64,000 nucleotides of DNA from Paenibacillus phyllosphaerae (GCF_014192105.1 NZ_JACHXK010000001.1:744001-808000), one strand, 5' to 3'. Shown: positions 35,039-44,900, counted from the first letter of the stretch. Numbers and translations: made by a program. The notes: generated by a model not told the origin, from the letters alone.

Positions 35039-36670
35039 CTAGACGCGCGCAACCTCTGCGCCGCTCAGCTTCGCGGCGATCAGTTCGCGCAGCGCCTTCT
35101 TGCTGACCTTGCCTACGCTCGTCTTCGGGAACGCCTCGATGAATTCGATGCGGTCCGGAATTTTATAAGGGGCAATCCCCCGCTCCCTCAGGAACGCCTT
35201 GATCGCAGGCACCGTAAGCTGTCCTTCCCTGCGAATGACGAAGGCGCATGAGCGCTCGCCGAGGAAGTCGTCCGGCATCGAGACGATCGCCGCATCGTGC
35301 ACGCCTTGGTGCGCGAGCAGATGATTCTCGATCTCCTCGGCCGCCACTTTGTCGCCGCCGCGGTTGATCTGATCCTTGGCTCGGCCTTCGACGACCAGAT
35401 AACCCTCTTCCGTCATGCGGACGACATCGCCGGTCCGGTAGAATCCATCCGGCGTGAACGCCTTGGCATTATGCTCCTCGGCTTGGTAATAACCGCGGAT
35501 CGTGTAAGGTCCGCGCGTCAGCAGATGCCCTTCCTCGCCAACGACCACCTCGCAGTCGTCTTCATCCCAGATTCGTACTTCGTCGTAAGGCGACATCGGC
35601 TTGCCTTGCGTCTGCACGATAACTTCCTCGGGATCATCCAGCCGCGTGTAATTGACGAGCCCTTCCGCCATGCCGAACACTTGCTGCAGCGTGCAGCCGA
35701 GCTCGGGCTTGACCCGGCGCGCGGCTTCGGCGCTGAATTTGGCCCCGCCGACCTGCAGCACTTGAAGCGAAGACAGGTCGCGATTGCGGGAAGCCGCTGC
35801 CTCGAGCCACACCAGGGCCAGCGGAGGCACGAGCGCCGTCATCGTGACCCGCTCCTTCTCGATCAGCGCGAAGGCCTCGTCCGGACTCGGATTCGGCGCC
35901 AGCACGACCGTCCCGCCTGCGTATAACGTACCGAGCACGCCCGGCGAGCTCATCGTGAAATTATGGGCAACCGGAAGCGCGGCCATATAGACGCTCGATT
36001 CATTCAACTTGCAGACCTCGACGCTCATCCGCAAGCTATACATATAATCCTCATGCGTCCGCGGAATGAGCTTCGGCAAGCCGGTGCTTCCCCCGGACAG
36101 CTGCATGAAGGCCACCTCTGCCGGGTCTACCTTCGTATGCGCAACAGGTTCCTGATCGAGTGCCTCCAGTGGAGTGAAGCCGTAGCTCTCCGGATTGCCG
36201 ACGACAATCACATGCCTCAGGCCAGGCACTTTGCTTTGCACCTCGGCGGCCAGCGCCCGGTAGTCAAACCCGCCGTGCATATCCGGAATAATATAAGCCG
36301 CCGCCTCGGCAAATTCGCAGAAATACGCAATCTCGCTGCTGCGGTGCAGCGGAAGCGAGAACACCGGCAGCGCCCCCAGACGGAACAAGGCGAACACGAC
36401 CTCGATAAACTCGCCGATATTCGGCAGCTGCACCACTACCCGCTCCAGCGGCCTGATCCCGAGCGCGCGGAACCCTGCGGCCAGCCGGTCGACACGCGCA
36501 TCCAGCTCCCGGTAAGTCAGTCTGCGGTCGCCGCTGACTACAGCCGTCCGGTCGCTATATTTGGCCGCGCGATCCCGAAGCATCCCGCCGAACGACAAGC
36601 CCTCCCAGCATCCGGCTTCCCGGTACAGCGAGGCGAATTCCTCCGGCCACGGCTTACAATTTGCCAACAT
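35039..36670 (-). CDS. dhbE: 2,3-dihydroxybenzoate-AMP ligase
   Basis: 543 residues. Stand-alone adenylating enzyme that activates 2,3-dihydroxybenzoate and loads the DhbB carrier. Motifs: [18 protein letters not shown] (A3), [15 protein letters not shown] (A5), [10 protein letters not shown] (A7), [18 protein letters not shown] (A8) and [10 protein letters not shown] with the catalytic Lys (A10). The aryl-acid pocket context (PVAHNF) fits DHB. ATG 36670 is preferred over TTG 36673, with GGAGGGA 7 bases before. It lies between dhbC and dhbB. Confidence 0.97.
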   Translation of the reverse strand: MLANCKPWPEEFASLYREAGCWEGLSFGGMLRDRAAKYSDRTAVVSGDRRLTYRELDARVDRLAAGFRALGIRPLERVVVQLPNIGEFIEVVFALFRLGALPVFSLPLHRSSEIAYFCEFAEAAAYIIPDMHGGFDYRALAAEVQSKVPGLRHVIVVGNPESYGFTPLEALDQEPVAHTKVDPAEVAFMQLSGGSTGLPKLIPRTHEDYMYSLRMSVEVCKLNESSVYMAALPVAHNFTMSSPGVLGTLYAGGTVVLAPNPSPDEAFALIEKERVTMTALVPPLALVWLEAAASRNRDLSSLQVLQVGGAKFSAEAARRVKPELGCTLQQVFGMAEGLVNYTRLDDPEEVIVQTQGKPMSPYDEVRIWDEDDCEVVVGEEGHLLTRGPYTIRGYYQAEEHNAKAFTPDGFYRTGDVVRMTEEGYLVVEGRAKDQINRGGDKVAAEEIENHLLAHQGVHDAAIVSMPDDFLGERSCAFVIRREGQLTVPAIKAFLRERGIAPYKIPDRIEFIEAFPKTSVGKVSKKALRELIAAKLSGAEVARV

Positions 36671-36700
36671 CAATAGTCCCTCCTTAAGTCGTTCAATTAT

Positions 36701-37915
36701 CTATTCCTGCTGCAGCCCCATGGCGCGCAGCATGGTGCGAAACTTCGCCGAGGTCTCGGCCAGCTCCCCCTCGGGACTCGACCCGAGCACGACGCCGGCT
36801 CCCGCGTACAGCCGAAGCGAACGGTCATAGACCTCGGCGCAGCGGATCGTCACGACCCATTCCCCGTCCCCGCTCGCATCGTTCCACCCGACCATGCCGG
36901 TGTAGAATTCGCGGTCGAACGGCTCGATCTCATAGATGGCTTCGCGAGCCGAGTCCGTCGGCGTTCCGCACACGGCCGGCGTCGGATGCAGCGCTGCCGC
37001 CAGCTCCAAGGAAGAGGTGGACGGATCGGCAAGCTCGCCCGCAACCTCGGTCGACAAATGCCACATCGTCTCGGTATGGACGAGAGACGGACGGGACGGA
37101 ACATCCAGCGTCTTGCAGAACGGCCGCAGCGCTGCAGCTACCGCTTCAATGACGACCGCGTGTTCATGCAGATCCTTCTCGCTAATGAGCAGTTCGGCGG
37201 CGATGCGCTGATCCTCGATCGGATCCTTGCTGCGCGGCCGCGAGCCGGCAAGCGGATTCGAGATGACCTGCCGCCCGGTACGTCTGACCAACAGCTCCGG
37301 GCTTGCGCCAACGAGCGTCCGGCGTTCCTTCGCGCCTGTCGCTCCGGCCGAATTCTGCTTAGGCAGATCAGCCGCGAACGTATAGCCGCGGGTATTCGAA
37401 CGCGCCAAGTTGCGCAGCAGCTGCTGGAGGTCAACGGGCTGCTGCGACGTCAGCTCCAGCGCCCTGGAGAGCACGATCTTGGACAACTCACCTGAGCGAA
37501 GGCGCGCAATCCCCTGCTCCACGCCTTGCGCGAAAGCTTCCGGCGTCGGGACGGAGTTGATTGTATAGGCCGCAGCCGAAGTCCCCGCCAGTTCGCCTAC
37601 GCCCGCGTTCTCGAACTCGAGCGGTCCGCTCCACTGCACCTTCTCAGGCACGATCAGATGAGCTTGCTTCATCGGGTCGAAAGGAATCGCGCCCACGAGA
37701 ACCGGACTGCTGTGCCCGTTACGTTGCGCCTCGGCCAGCAGCGAAGCCGCGCGGGCGGGGAGCGTCTGCAGCCCGCCTTGCTCCTGCTTGCTCAATTCGG
37801 CAGCGACGCCTTCCGTCAGGAGCGTACGGGACGAGGATGCCATGAAGAACGACGTTCCGCCCTGATAGGCATCCAATAACCGGTTCGACAATACGTTAAG
37901 TGCTGTTTGCTTCAT
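36701..37915 (-). CDS. dhbC: Isochorismate synthase
   Basis: 404 residues of the chorismate-utilising enzyme family. It converts chorismate to isochorismate, the first committed step of DHB synthesis. Signature segments include KIVLSRALEL, FAADLP, LVGASPELLVRR, NPLAGSRPR, HLSTEVAGEL, LHPTPAVCGTP and FYTGMVGW. ATG 37915 follows GGAGG. Chorismate for this step comes from AroC, whose gene is about 14 kb away in this same window. Confidence 0.97.
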   Translation of the reverse strand: MKQTALNVLSNRLLDAYQGGTSFFMASSSRTLLTEGVAAELSKQEQGGLQTLPARAASLLAEAQRNGHSSPVLVGAIPFDPMKQAHLIVPEKVQWSGPLEFENAGVGELAGTSAAAYTINSVPTPEAFAQGVEQGIARLRSGELSKIVLSRALELTSQQPVDLQQLLRNLARSNTRGYTFAADLPKQNSAGATGAKERRTLVGASPELLVRRTGRQVISNPLAGSRPRSKDPIEDQRIAAELLISEKDLHEHAVVIEAVAAALRPFCKTLDVPSRPSLVHTETMWHLSTEVAGELADPSTSSLELAAALHPTPAVCGTPTDSAREAIYEIEPFDREFYTGMVGWNDASGDGEWVVTIRCAEVYDRSLRLYAGAGVVLGSSPEGELAETSAKFRTMLRAMGLQQE

Positions 37916-37934
37916 TTCTCGAGAACCTCCTTCA

Positions 37935-38720
37935 TTAAGCGCCTAATGTTGCGCCGCCATCGACACGCATGTCATGCATCGTGATGTGCTTCGCCCTGTC
38001 CGAGAGCAGGAACACGACCGCGTCGGCAATGTCCGCCGGATCCGCGATCCGCTGCAGCGGAATACCGATCCGGTAATCCTGCTGCGAGCCGGCGATAACA
38101 GCCGCGGGTCCGCTCTCGTCATGCCAGAGCAGCCGTTGCATGTCGGTATCGGTCGAGCCGGGGGATACGACATTGCAGCGGATGTTATGCTTGGCGTGCT
38201 CGAGCCCCAAGCAATGGGTGAACATGGTGGAGGCCGCTTTGGAGGCGGCATAGGCGGCCATATTCGTACGCGGGACGCTCGCGGCATTCGAGCTGACCGT
38301 GACGATGGCGCCCGCGTTTCGGGATGCCATCTTGCGGACGACTGCCCGGGAGACGTGGAATACGCCGTTCACATTGACGGCGAAGGTTGCTGCCCAGTCC
38401 TCGTCGCTGTAGGCGTCGATCGGTCCCATACGCAGGACGCCCGCGACATTCGCCAGCAGCTCGATCGGTCCCATCTCCCGTTCGATCGCGTCGACTGCGG
38501 CTTCGACCGCATTGGCGTCGCTGACGTCGGCCGCGTAAGCCTTCGCGCAATACCCGCTGCCGATTAATTCGCGCGCAACCTGTTTGACGCCGCCTTCATT
38601 CCGGTCGACGACCGCGACCAGAGCGCCTTGCTCCGCCAGCGCCTTGGCTACGGCCGCCCCAATGCCTTGAGCTCCGCCGGTAACGAGCGCTACCTTGCCC
38701 TTTATCCCTGAACCATTCAT
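37935..38720 (-). CDS. dhbA: 2,3-dihydro-2,3-dihydroxybenzoate dehydrogenase
   Basis: 261 residues, the same length as Bacillus DhbA. Short-chain dehydrogenase with the NAD-binding [19 protein letters not shown], catalytic Ser in [12 protein letters not shown] and YxxxK in AAYAASKAA. It oxidises the dihydrodiol to 2,3-dihydroxybenzoate. ATG 38720 is chosen (AGGG nine bases before) over the longer frame. It is first in the siderophore operon, downstream of the Fur-box promoter. Confidence 0.96.
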   Translation of the reverse strand: MNGSGIKGKVALVTGGAQGIGAAVAKALAEQGALVAVVDRNEGGVKQVARELIGSGYCAKAYAADVSDANAVEAAVDAIEREMGPIELLANVAGVLRMGPIDAYSDEDWAATFAVNVNGVFHVSRAVVRKMASRNAGAIVTVSSNAASVPRTNMAAYAASKAASTMFTHCLGLEHAKHNIRCNVVSPGSTDTDMQRLLWHDESGPAAVIAGSQQDYRIGIPLQRIADPADIADAVVFLLSDRAKHITMHDMRVDGGATLGA

Positions 38721-38787
38721 AATTTCAATCCCTTCACCACCGAACTGAGATACCGCCAATTCTGCGTGCACAGTCTGCGCTTAATTT

Positions 38788-38808
38788 TGAAAATGATTAT
38801 CATTATCA
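38788..38808 (-). promoter_or_regulatory. Fur box of the dhb operon
   Basis: TGAAAATGATTATCATTATCA is an extended, near-symmetric Fur box of overlapping 7-1-7 units. It lies 68 bp upstream of dhbA and directly downstream of the -10 element, so Fur-Fe would block transcription initiation. Confidence 0.95.
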
Positions 38809-38823
38809 ATTTGAGTACGACCA

Positions 38824-38852
38824 ATATTAGCGACCCGCTCCAAGACCGTCAA
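38824..38852 (-). promoter_or_regulatory. dhb operon promoter
   Basis: Minus-strand TTGACG (38847-38852), 17-bp spacer, TAATAT (38824-38829). The predicted +1 falls in or next to the Fur box. Confidence 0.8.
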
Positions 38853-39084
38853 CGCTACTTTAGCCCTGAATGTTGTAATAACCTGCCTGTCTCCTGGACA
38901 TTTGGCTCGGCGTTTCCTTGAAGCTATCTGCCTCTCACCTACTTGTGGTTGGAGATCCTTTTCACGGCTCTTTACTATTTCCCTTCGTATCGACCTTACT
39001 GCTTGCTTCTCTCGTGCGTAAGCTAGCTGTAACCTGGCAGCTGCCTTGCGAAGGGCCACTTGGCAATACATTATTTACCCTCAT
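38853..39084. other. Spacer upstream of dhb promoter, no supported gene
   Basis: A minus-strand frame from ATG 39071 to 38781 (96 codons, Arg/Lys-rich, many ATA and AGG codons unlike the neighbours) runs through the dhb promoter and Fur box. It is probably not a working gene, although a ribosome-site-like GAGGG and a Fur-like box precede it. Confidence 0.4.
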
Positions 39085-39099
39085 TGAGATTGATTATCA
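39085..39099 (-). promoter_or_regulatory. Second Fur-like box upstream of the dhb promoter
   Basis: TGAGATTGATTATCA matches about 13 of 15 Fur consensus positions. A minus-strand TATAAT (39106-39111) lies immediately upstream, but the -35 is poor. It may mark a second, distal iron-regulated promoter for the operon. Confidence 0.55.
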
Positions 39100-39204
39100 T
39101 TGTTGATTATACGTAACGTATCCCCCTCCGACCATGGATAATTCTCAGAAGAATTTTGTAAGATTACCCTGTTTTCCGCAAGATTTGCTCCCTCTGACGT
39201 ACAC

Positions 39205-39249
39205 GACAAAAGGCCCACGCTAAGGCATGATCAGCCTTCGCATGGACCT
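39205..39249 (-). terminator. Terminator of the sulfatase operon
   Basis: Imperfect 16-bp stem (39211-39226 with 39234-39249) around ATGATCA, followed on the minus strand by TTTTGTCGT. It is the first hairpin past the arylsulfatase stop. Confidence 0.65.
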
Positions 39250-39324
39250 TCTCTTACATCTACTACCTAGATCTGTTTCTTATCTTTGTTTCCGTCCTGC
39301 AGCTTCTCTCACACTTCGCCTACA

Positions 39325-41610
39325 TTATTCCGTAGCTAATTCAACCGCCAATTGGGATGCCAGATCGTTCGAGTAGCCGCCCAGCGTGAAGACGACCCGC
39401 TTCAGCTGCCCTTGATAAGCGGTCGCGGCGCCTGCTGTCTCGCTAAGCGGCGTCGACCCGTTCTCGCCCACGTGGAAGTGGTCGCTCGAGAAGCCGAGCT
39501 GCGCGACATGGCCGATCGGTCCTTCCCCGACCCGCGCTCCGTTCACATACAACGTGCCGACTCCCTCCGCTTCGCTCGTCTTCGCGAAACGGAACGCCAG
39601 CGACAGTTCACCCGCCGGCAGCTCCTGCTCGGAGACGACCGTATATTGAACGCCCCATGAATGATTGTAATGGAAGATCAGCTTATTGGCCTCGATGAAC
39701 AGACCGTAGCCTCCGAAGCGACCGCCTTGCACGACGAGGACGCCTTCCTCTTCCACCGAATGGCGGAACACCTCCGCGCGAATCTCGAACGGCTTATTGC
39801 GCACGTCCGGCGACTTGGCGAACGGCAGCGGGAACGAGGACGGGTAGAAGACGCGCTCGGTCACTTGCGGTGCCGCCGCTCCGGCGCTTGCCCGCTTAGC
39901 TGCCTCGATGCTTCGTACCTTCGCCAAGATCGAACGGCCATCCAGCGGCAAGACGCCATTGCGGCCGGCTTCCGCCCACCACAGATCGACCAGCTCGCGA
40001 AGTTTCTCCGGATGCGTCGCCGCCAGATCGTTCGATTCCGTGAAATCCTCATCCACGTTGTACAGTTCCCAGACATCGTCGTTAAAGGAGGTATCCGGTT
40101 TGTGGGCGGCTACCGCTTTCCATCCCTTGTGCCAAATGCCGCGGTTGCCGACCATCTCGAAGTATTGCGCCGGCTTGCGCGTCGGCTCATCCCCGCTCGC
40201 GAACGTATACGCCAGGCTCGTACCGTGAATCGGCTGCTGCGTGACGCCTTTGTACACCTCCGGCGCCTCGATGCCGATCAGCTCAAGCACGGTCGGAACA
40301 ATATCCGTTACGTAAGAGAATTGCGTTCTAACGGCTCCGCCGTCTTGGATTCCCTTCGGATAGTGGATGATGAGCGGGTCCTTGACGCCGCCGGCATGCA
40401 CGAACGATTTGTACCATTTGAGCGGCGTATTGCCCGCTTGCGCCCATCCGGCCGGGTAGTGGTTGTTCGCGAAGTCCGAGCCGATCTCGTCGATCCGCGC
40501 CAGCTTCTGCTCGAACGTCTCCTTTATGCCGAAGCCTTCCGCCCACGTATGGACGGTGCCTTCCTGTCCGCCCATCGCGCACGCGCCGTTATCCGACAAG
40601 AGCACGACCACGGTATTGTGCAATTGACCAATCTCCTCGATGTAATCCACGAGCCGTCCGATATGCTCATCCGTATGCTCAAGGAAGCCGGCGAACGCTT
40701 CTTGCTGGCGCGCGAACAGACGCTTCTCGTCCTCGCTCAGCGAGTCCCATTCTTTCACGTTCGGATTGCGCGGCGGCAATACGGCGTCCTGCGGGATAAT
40801 GCCGATCGCCTTCTGACGCTCGAACCATTCCTGGCGTGTGACGTCCCAGCCTTTGTCATACTTGCCCTTATACCGGTCGATATAAGCTTTCGGCGCATGA
40901 TGCGGCGCATGGGTCGCGCCGTAGGCCACATAAGCGAAGAACGGCTTATCCGGCGCCGCGGATTTCTGGTCGCGAATGTATTCGATCGCCTTATCCGTCA
41001 GATCCTCGGTCAGATGGTAACCTTCCGCGACCGATTTCGGCTGCTTCACCGGACGGTTATCTTCGACCAGATCCGGATTCCATTGGTTGGTCGCTCCCTC
41101 CAGGAAACCGTAGTAGCGCTCGAAGCCTCGGCCCAGCGGCCAATTGTCGAACGGACCTGCCGCCGTATGTTCGACTGCCGGAACGAGATGCCATTTGCCG
41201 ACCGCGAACGTGTTATAGCCGTTCTCGACGAGAATTTCGGAGAGCAGCGCGTTGTCCTTGCTGATCTTGCCGCGCGTGTTCGGGAAGCCGTTATCGAAGC
41301 CCGATACGAAGGATACGCCGGTCGCGTGCGGATTGCGTCCGGTCAAGAGCGCCGCCCGCGTCGGCGAGCAAATCGCCGTCGTATGGAAGTTGTTGTAACG
41401 TAAGCCCCCTTGCGCCAGCTTATCGATATTCGGCGTCGCGATATCGGATCCGTAGCTGCCCAGATGGGAGAAACCGAGATCATCGAGCAGAATGACGACG
41501 ACGTTAGGCGAGCCTTCCGGCGACCCGGCCGGCTGCGGCCAATTCGGCGTGGAATCCTGTACGGTCGCGCCGATAATACCTTCGAACTTGTTAACCTTCC
41601 AATTAGACAT
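39325..41610 (-). CDS. Arylsulfatase (type I sulfatase)
   Basis: 761 residues. Sulfatase core with metal-binding LLDDLGFSHLGSYG (Asp43, Asp44) and the formylglycine signature CSPTRAALLTGRN (Cys81), which needs a maturase not seen here. The core ends near 560; the last about 160 residues form a beta-rich domain as in the large AtsA-type arylsulfatases. No signal peptide is present, so cleavage of sulfate esters is probably cytoplasmic after uptake. It is last in the operon after an ABC importer, matching the atsRBC-atsA logic of Pseudomonas sulfate-ester use. Start ATG has AAAGGAGG. Confidence 0.94.
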   Translation of the reverse strand: MSNWKVNKFEGIIGATVQDSTPNWPQPAGSPEGSPNVVVILLDDLGFSHLGSYGSDIATPNIDKLAQGGLRYNNFHTTAICSPTRAALLTGRNPHATGVSFVSGFDNGFPNTRGKISKDNALLSEILVENGYNTFAVGKWHLVPAVEHTAAGPFDNWPLGRGFERYYGFLEGATNQWNPDLVEDNRPVKQPKSVAEGYHLTEDLTDKAIEYIRDQKSAAPDKPFFAYVAYGATHAPHHAPKAYIDRYKGKYDKGWDVTRQEWFERQKAIGIIPQDAVLPPRNPNVKEWDSLSEDEKRLFARQQEAFAGFLEHTDEHIGRLVDYIEEIGQLHNTVVVLLSDNGACAMGGQEGTVHTWAEGFGIKETFEQKLARIDEIGSDFANNHYPAGWAQAGNTPLKWYKSFVHAGGVKDPLIIHYPKGIQDGGAVRTQFSYVTDIVPTVLELIGIEAPEVYKGVTQQPIHGTSLAYTFASGDEPTRKPAQYFEMVGNRGIWHKGWKAVAAHKPDTSFNDDVWELYNVDEDFTESNDLAATHPEKLRELVDLWWAEAGRNGVLPLDGRSILAKVRSIEAAKRASAGAAAPQVTERVFYPSSFPLPFAKSPDVRNKPFEIRAEVFRHSVEEEGVLVVQGGRFGGYGLFIEANKLIFHYNHSWGVQYTVVSEQELPAGELSLAFRFAKTSEAEGVGTLYVNGARVGEGPIGHVAQLGFSSDHFHVGENGSTPLSETAGAATAYQGQLKRVVFTLGGYSNDLASQLAVELATE

Positions 41611-41662
41611 GGAATAAGCCTCCTTTTTCGCTTACGGGTAGATTAGATTCGTTATGGATTCG

Positions 41663-42448
41663 TTAAGCCGGCTTACGCGCGGAAGAGCTGGTGAACACGA
41701 TGCCGTACCGATACAGCAGCTTGCGGCCGATGAAGCCGAGCAGGCGATCCGTCGCGAAGCCCATCAGGCCAAGCGCGATCAGGCCGACGAAGATCCAGTC
41801 GGTCTTGAAGTAGAGCCGCGCGTTCCAGATCAGGAAGCCGACGCCTTCGTTGGCTGCGACCATCTCGGCCCCGAGAATGGCCATATACGAGGTACTCATC
41901 GCCAGACGCACGCCGGTGAACATGTACGGAATCGTCGCCGGAATAATGACATGGAGCAGAATTTGCCACTCCGAAGCGCCCATGCTGCGCGCCGAACGGA
42001 TTTTGTCTTCCTCGACTGCGAGCACCCCGGTCATCGTATTGATGATAACGGTGAAGATCGTGCCGTACATGATGAGAATGATCTTGGACTGCTCCCCGAT
42101 GCCGAACCAGAGCATGAACAACGTAATGAAGGCCAGCGCCGGGATAAAACGGACGAAGTTCAGGATCGGCTCCGTAATGGCGCGGATGATGCGGATGCGG
42201 CCCATCGCAAGCCCGACCGGAATTGCGATTAAGCTGCCGAGCAGCCAGCCCGTGAAGACGCGGTAGAAGCTATAGATGATGTAGGTCAGCAGCGAGCCGT
42301 CCTGGGCCAGCTCGATCGCTCCTTGCAGCGTCCTGTAAGGACCCGGGAGGAAATCGGGGTTCGATGGCATGGAAGCCAGCTGCCAGATAAGCAATGCGCC
42401 CAGCCATGGCAGAACGCCGTATTGCAGAATTCGTTTCAATCGATTCAT
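41663..42448 (-). CDS. ABC transporter permease, sulfonate/sulfate-ester type
   Basis: About 261 residues with five to six membrane helices. The ATPase-contact (EAA) loop is seen at RSARSMGASEWQILLHVIIPATIPYMFTG (split across the helix boundary). It belongs to the SsuC/TauC/ThiX permease family. ATG 42448 follows AGGAG; GTG 42457 is also in frame. It lies just after the ATPase gene and 52 bp before the sulfatase. Confidence 0.92.
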   Translation of the reverse strand: MNRLKRILQYGVLPWLGALLIWQLASMPSNPDFLPGPYRTLQGAIELAQDGSLLTYIIYSFYRVFTGWLLGSLIAIPVGLAMGRIRIIRAITEPILNFVRFIPALAFITLFMLWFGIGEQSKIILIMYGTIFTVIINTMTGVLAVEEDKIRSARSMGASEWQILLHVIIPATIPYMFTGVRLAMSTSYMAILGAEMVAANEGVGFLIWNARLYFKTDWIFVGLIALGLMGFATDRLLGFIGRKLLYRYGIVFTSSSARKPA

Positions 42449-42459
42449 CGCAAGCACTC

Positions 42460-43248
42460 CTACTCGTCAAAATGGGATTCGATCGTGCTCAGCAAGTCCA
42501 GCACGTTCGGGTCGGACAAATCCCGCGGATAGGCTAGCGGAATATCGTACAGATCGGTAATGCGCGACGACGGGCCGACCGACATGATGCCGATCCGCTG
42601 GCCTAGCAGAATCGCTTCCTGAATATCGTGGGTGACGAAGATGACCGTCTTCTTCGTCTCCTGCCAGATGCGGATCAGCTCCTTCTGCATCGTCCGACGC
42701 GTCATCGCGTCGAGCGCGCCGAACGGCTCATCCATCAGCAGGATCGCCGGATCGTTCGCGAGCACCCGGGCCAGCTGCACCCGCTGCTTCATGCCGCCGG
42801 ACAGCTCCTTCGGGAATTTGTTCTCGTGGCCGGCCAAGCCGACGAGCGCGATATAGCGGTCGGAGACTTCCTTGCGGCGCGCCTTCGGCACCTTTTTCAT
42901 CCGCAGCCCGAATTCCACGTTCTCGCGTACGGTCAGCCACGGGAACAACGAAGCGTCCGCCTGTTGGAACACCATGGCCCGCTCGCTCCCCGGCCGCTCG
43001 ATCTCGTTATCCCCGAGCGCGATTCGCCCTTCCGTCTTGCCGATGAAGCCGGCGATCATATTGAGCAGCGTCGACTTCCCGCAGCCGCTGGGGCCGAGGA
43101 GAATGAAGAACTCCCCGCCCTTGATCGTCAGATCGATATCCTTGATGATGTAATGCGGCTCGCGGCTGCCGGTGCCGGCTTGGAACGATTTGCGCAAATT
43201 CTCGATTCGGATGGCAGCAGGCGTCTGGCCCGCGGGTTGGCTCGTCAT
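42460..43248 (-). CDS. ABC transporter ATPase, SsuB/TauB type
   Basis: 262 residues. Walker A GPSGCGKSTLLNMI, Q-loop VFQQADASLFPWLTV, signature LSGGMKQRVQLARAL, Walker B ILLMDEPFGALDAMTR, switch His in VTHDIQEAI. It is typical of importers for taurine, alkanesulfonates and sulfate esters. It is coupled to the permease with a gap of a few bases. Confidence 0.94.
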   Translation of the reverse strand: MTSQPAGQTPAAIRIENLRKSFQAGTGSREPHYIIKDIDLTIKGGEFFILLGPSGCGKSTLLNMIAGFIGKTEGRIALGDNEIERPGSERAMVFQQADASLFPWLTVRENVEFGLRMKKVPKARRKEVSDRYIALVGLAGHENKFPKELSGGMKQRVQLARVLANDPAILLMDEPFGALDAMTRRTMQKELIRIWQETKKTVIFVTHDIQEAILLGQRIGIMSVGPSSRITDLYDIPLAYPRDLSDPNVLDLLSTIESHFDE

Positions 43249-43269
43249 GGCGATATCCCCTCTCGATCC

Positions 43270-44343
43270 TTATTTGTAAGTGACCAGATCCGGGAACGCC
43301 TCACGGAGCGGATCCAGCGCAAGCTTGCTCTTCAAGTCGTAATCGACCTTCAGAATGCCCTTGTCTTTAATGAAGCTCTTCATTTCTTCGAGATGTTCGT
43401 AATCCTCTTGGCTAAATCCGATCGTGTACGTCAGCTGCTCGAGGTCCTTCAGCACGCCTTCCTTCGGCAGTTTCACTTCGTCGAACGCGAGCTGCGCCGT
43501 CTCTTCCTTATGATCGGCGATATAATCGACCGCTTCCTTGACGGCTTTCAGAATGTTCGCGACCGCCTCCGGATGCTCCTCGATAAACTTCGACTGGACG
43601 ACGAAGTAGGAGGAAATGCTGGCATTGGCGTCGGACAAGTCGCCGATCTGATGCGCGCCCTTGATGCCGAGGAATTTCTCGATAAAGATGCTTGCGGCGA
43701 TAACCGCGTCGATCTGACCTTTCTGCATGCCGATCAATCCTTCATCCGGCGTGCTGTACGGCACGAATTTCACTTTGCTCTCGTCGACGCCGACGTTCTC
43801 GAGATACTTCGACCAGATGTACTCATACACGGTGCCCTTCACGACGCCGAGGCGTTTGCCTTCCAGATCTTTGGCGCTTGTAATGTCATCGCCCTTGGCG
43901 ATAATGACCGACGATGCCGCCGATTGCTCCGTCTCGCGGGACAACGTGCTGACGACCTTGAAGTCGCCTTTGGAGAGGGAGTTCAAGAGGGCGTAATCGG
44001 CGGCCGATCCCGTATCCGCCCGCTCGACCAGCATCGCGTTGATCGTGTCGATCCCGTAAGCGAAGTTCGATACCTCTGCCTCGATGCCATGCTTCTTGAA
44101 GAATCCTTGCGCGACTGCCGTGCGGAATTGCAAGGAACCCGTTGCCGCCGTATCCAGCGCGAAACGTACCTTCACCGGCTCGGCGCTCGCCTCTGCGCTA
44201 GCCTCCGTGCTCGCCTCTCCTCCCGCGTTCGCAGAATCGCTATTGTTGCCGCAGCCGGACAGCAGCGCCGTCAGCATGGCGACGAGCAGCAATACCGTTC
44301 CTTTATACCCGAATCGTTTTTGTCCGCGAATGAATACTTTCAT
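43270..44343 (-). CDS. Substrate-binding lipoprotein, sulfonate/sulfate-ester ABC importer
   Basis: 357 residues. Signal peptide with lipobox LLSGCG, a Ser/Ala/Glu-rich linker, then an SsuA/NMT1-like binding fold (VRFALDTAATGSLQF, YGIDTINAMLVERAD, GKRLGVVKGTVYEYI). It would present organosulfur compounds to the importer; which ones cannot be read from sequence. Start ATG follows GGGAGAGGG. It lies 14 bp after the MarR gene. Confidence 0.92.
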   Translation of the reverse strand: MKVFIRGQKRFGYKGTVLLLVAMLTALLSGCGNNSDSANAGGEASTEASAEASAEPVKVRFALDTAATGSLQFRTAVAQGFFKKHGIEAEVSNFAYGIDTINAMLVERADTGSAADYALLNSLSKGDFKVVSTLSRETEQSAASSVIIAKGDDITSAKDLEGKRLGVVKGTVYEYIWSKYLENVGVDESKVKFVPYSTPDEGLIGMQKGQIDAVIAASIFIEKFLGIKGAHQIGDLSDANASISSYFVVQSKFIEEHPEAVANILKAVKEAVDYIADHKEETAQLAFDEVKLPKEGVLKDLEQLTYTIGFSQEDYEHLEEMKSFIKDKGILKVDYDLKSKLALDPLREAFPDLVTYK

Positions 44344-44357
44344 TAATGACCCTCTCC

Positions 44358-44876
44358 CTATCCATTGTTAAGTTCCCGGTACTGCTCTACTTCCCCGATG
44401 GCTTCTTCCGTAGTAAGCTCGGTCAACTTGGCGAAGCCCCCGAAGTAATCGCCGAAATTCCCCATGATCCGGACACAATACTTGATCATGGCCTCTAGCT
44501 CCCGATCATCGAAATTCTCGAACAAGCCGTAACGTTGATGGTCGTCATGGCTCTGCAGCCATTGCATGAACCGGCGGCCCTTCTCCGTGATGTGGAGCAG
44601 CACCGTACGGCGGTCGTCTTCCGGCCGCGTCCGGTAAATATAGCCATTGCTCACCAGCCTGTTGCACAATTGCGTCGTCGCTCCCGACGAAAAGTCGATT
44701 GCCTCCGACAGCTCGCCGGCCTTCTGCGGGCCTTCCCGGATCAGACGGCTCAGCACGATAATCATCGGCGGCGAGATTTCCCCTAGAATTTGTACTTTGT
44801 CGCGCTCCACAACGAATCTGCGGATCATCTTTCGAAAGGTGTCGTCCAGTTCGGACAGCAGCGCATGCCTTTCCAT
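44358..44876 (-). CDS. MarR-family transcriptional regulator
   Basis: 172 residues from ATG 44876, which has GAGGGGGAGGAAACG upstream; the frame is open further upstream but that part overlaps the leader hairpin. The winged-helix region contains AGELSEAIDFSSGATTQLCN and a wing at TRPEDDRRTVLLHITEKG. It is first in the sulfatase/ABC operon and is the obvious candidate regulator of it. MarR proteins usually repress and are released by small ligands; the ligand here is unknown. Confidence 0.9.
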   Translation of the reverse strand: MERHALLSELDDTFRKMIRRFVVERDKVQILGEISPPMIIVLSRLIREGPQKAGELSEAIDFSSGATTQLCNRLVSNGYIYRTRPEDDRRTVLLHITEKGRRFMQWLQSHDDHQRYGLFENFDDRELEAMIKYCVRIMGNFGDYFGGFAKLTELTTEEAIGEVEQYRELNNG

Positions 44877-44900
44877 CGTTTCCTCCCCCTCATTCCACGC

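Noticed and set aside
38781-39071. 96-codon minus-strand ORF upstream of dhbA
   Set aside because: It contains the dhb -35, -10 and Fur box, uses codons unlike the neighbours (ATA, AGG) and has no family resemblance. Kept only as a note in the Fur finding.
39661-41403. Plus-strand frame of 580 codons
   Set aside because: Antisense of the arylsulfatase gene; Arg-rich and without domain signatures.
42628-44346. Plus-strand frame of 572 codons
   Set aside because: Antisense of the ABC ATPase and binding-protein genes, crossing the gene boundary between them.
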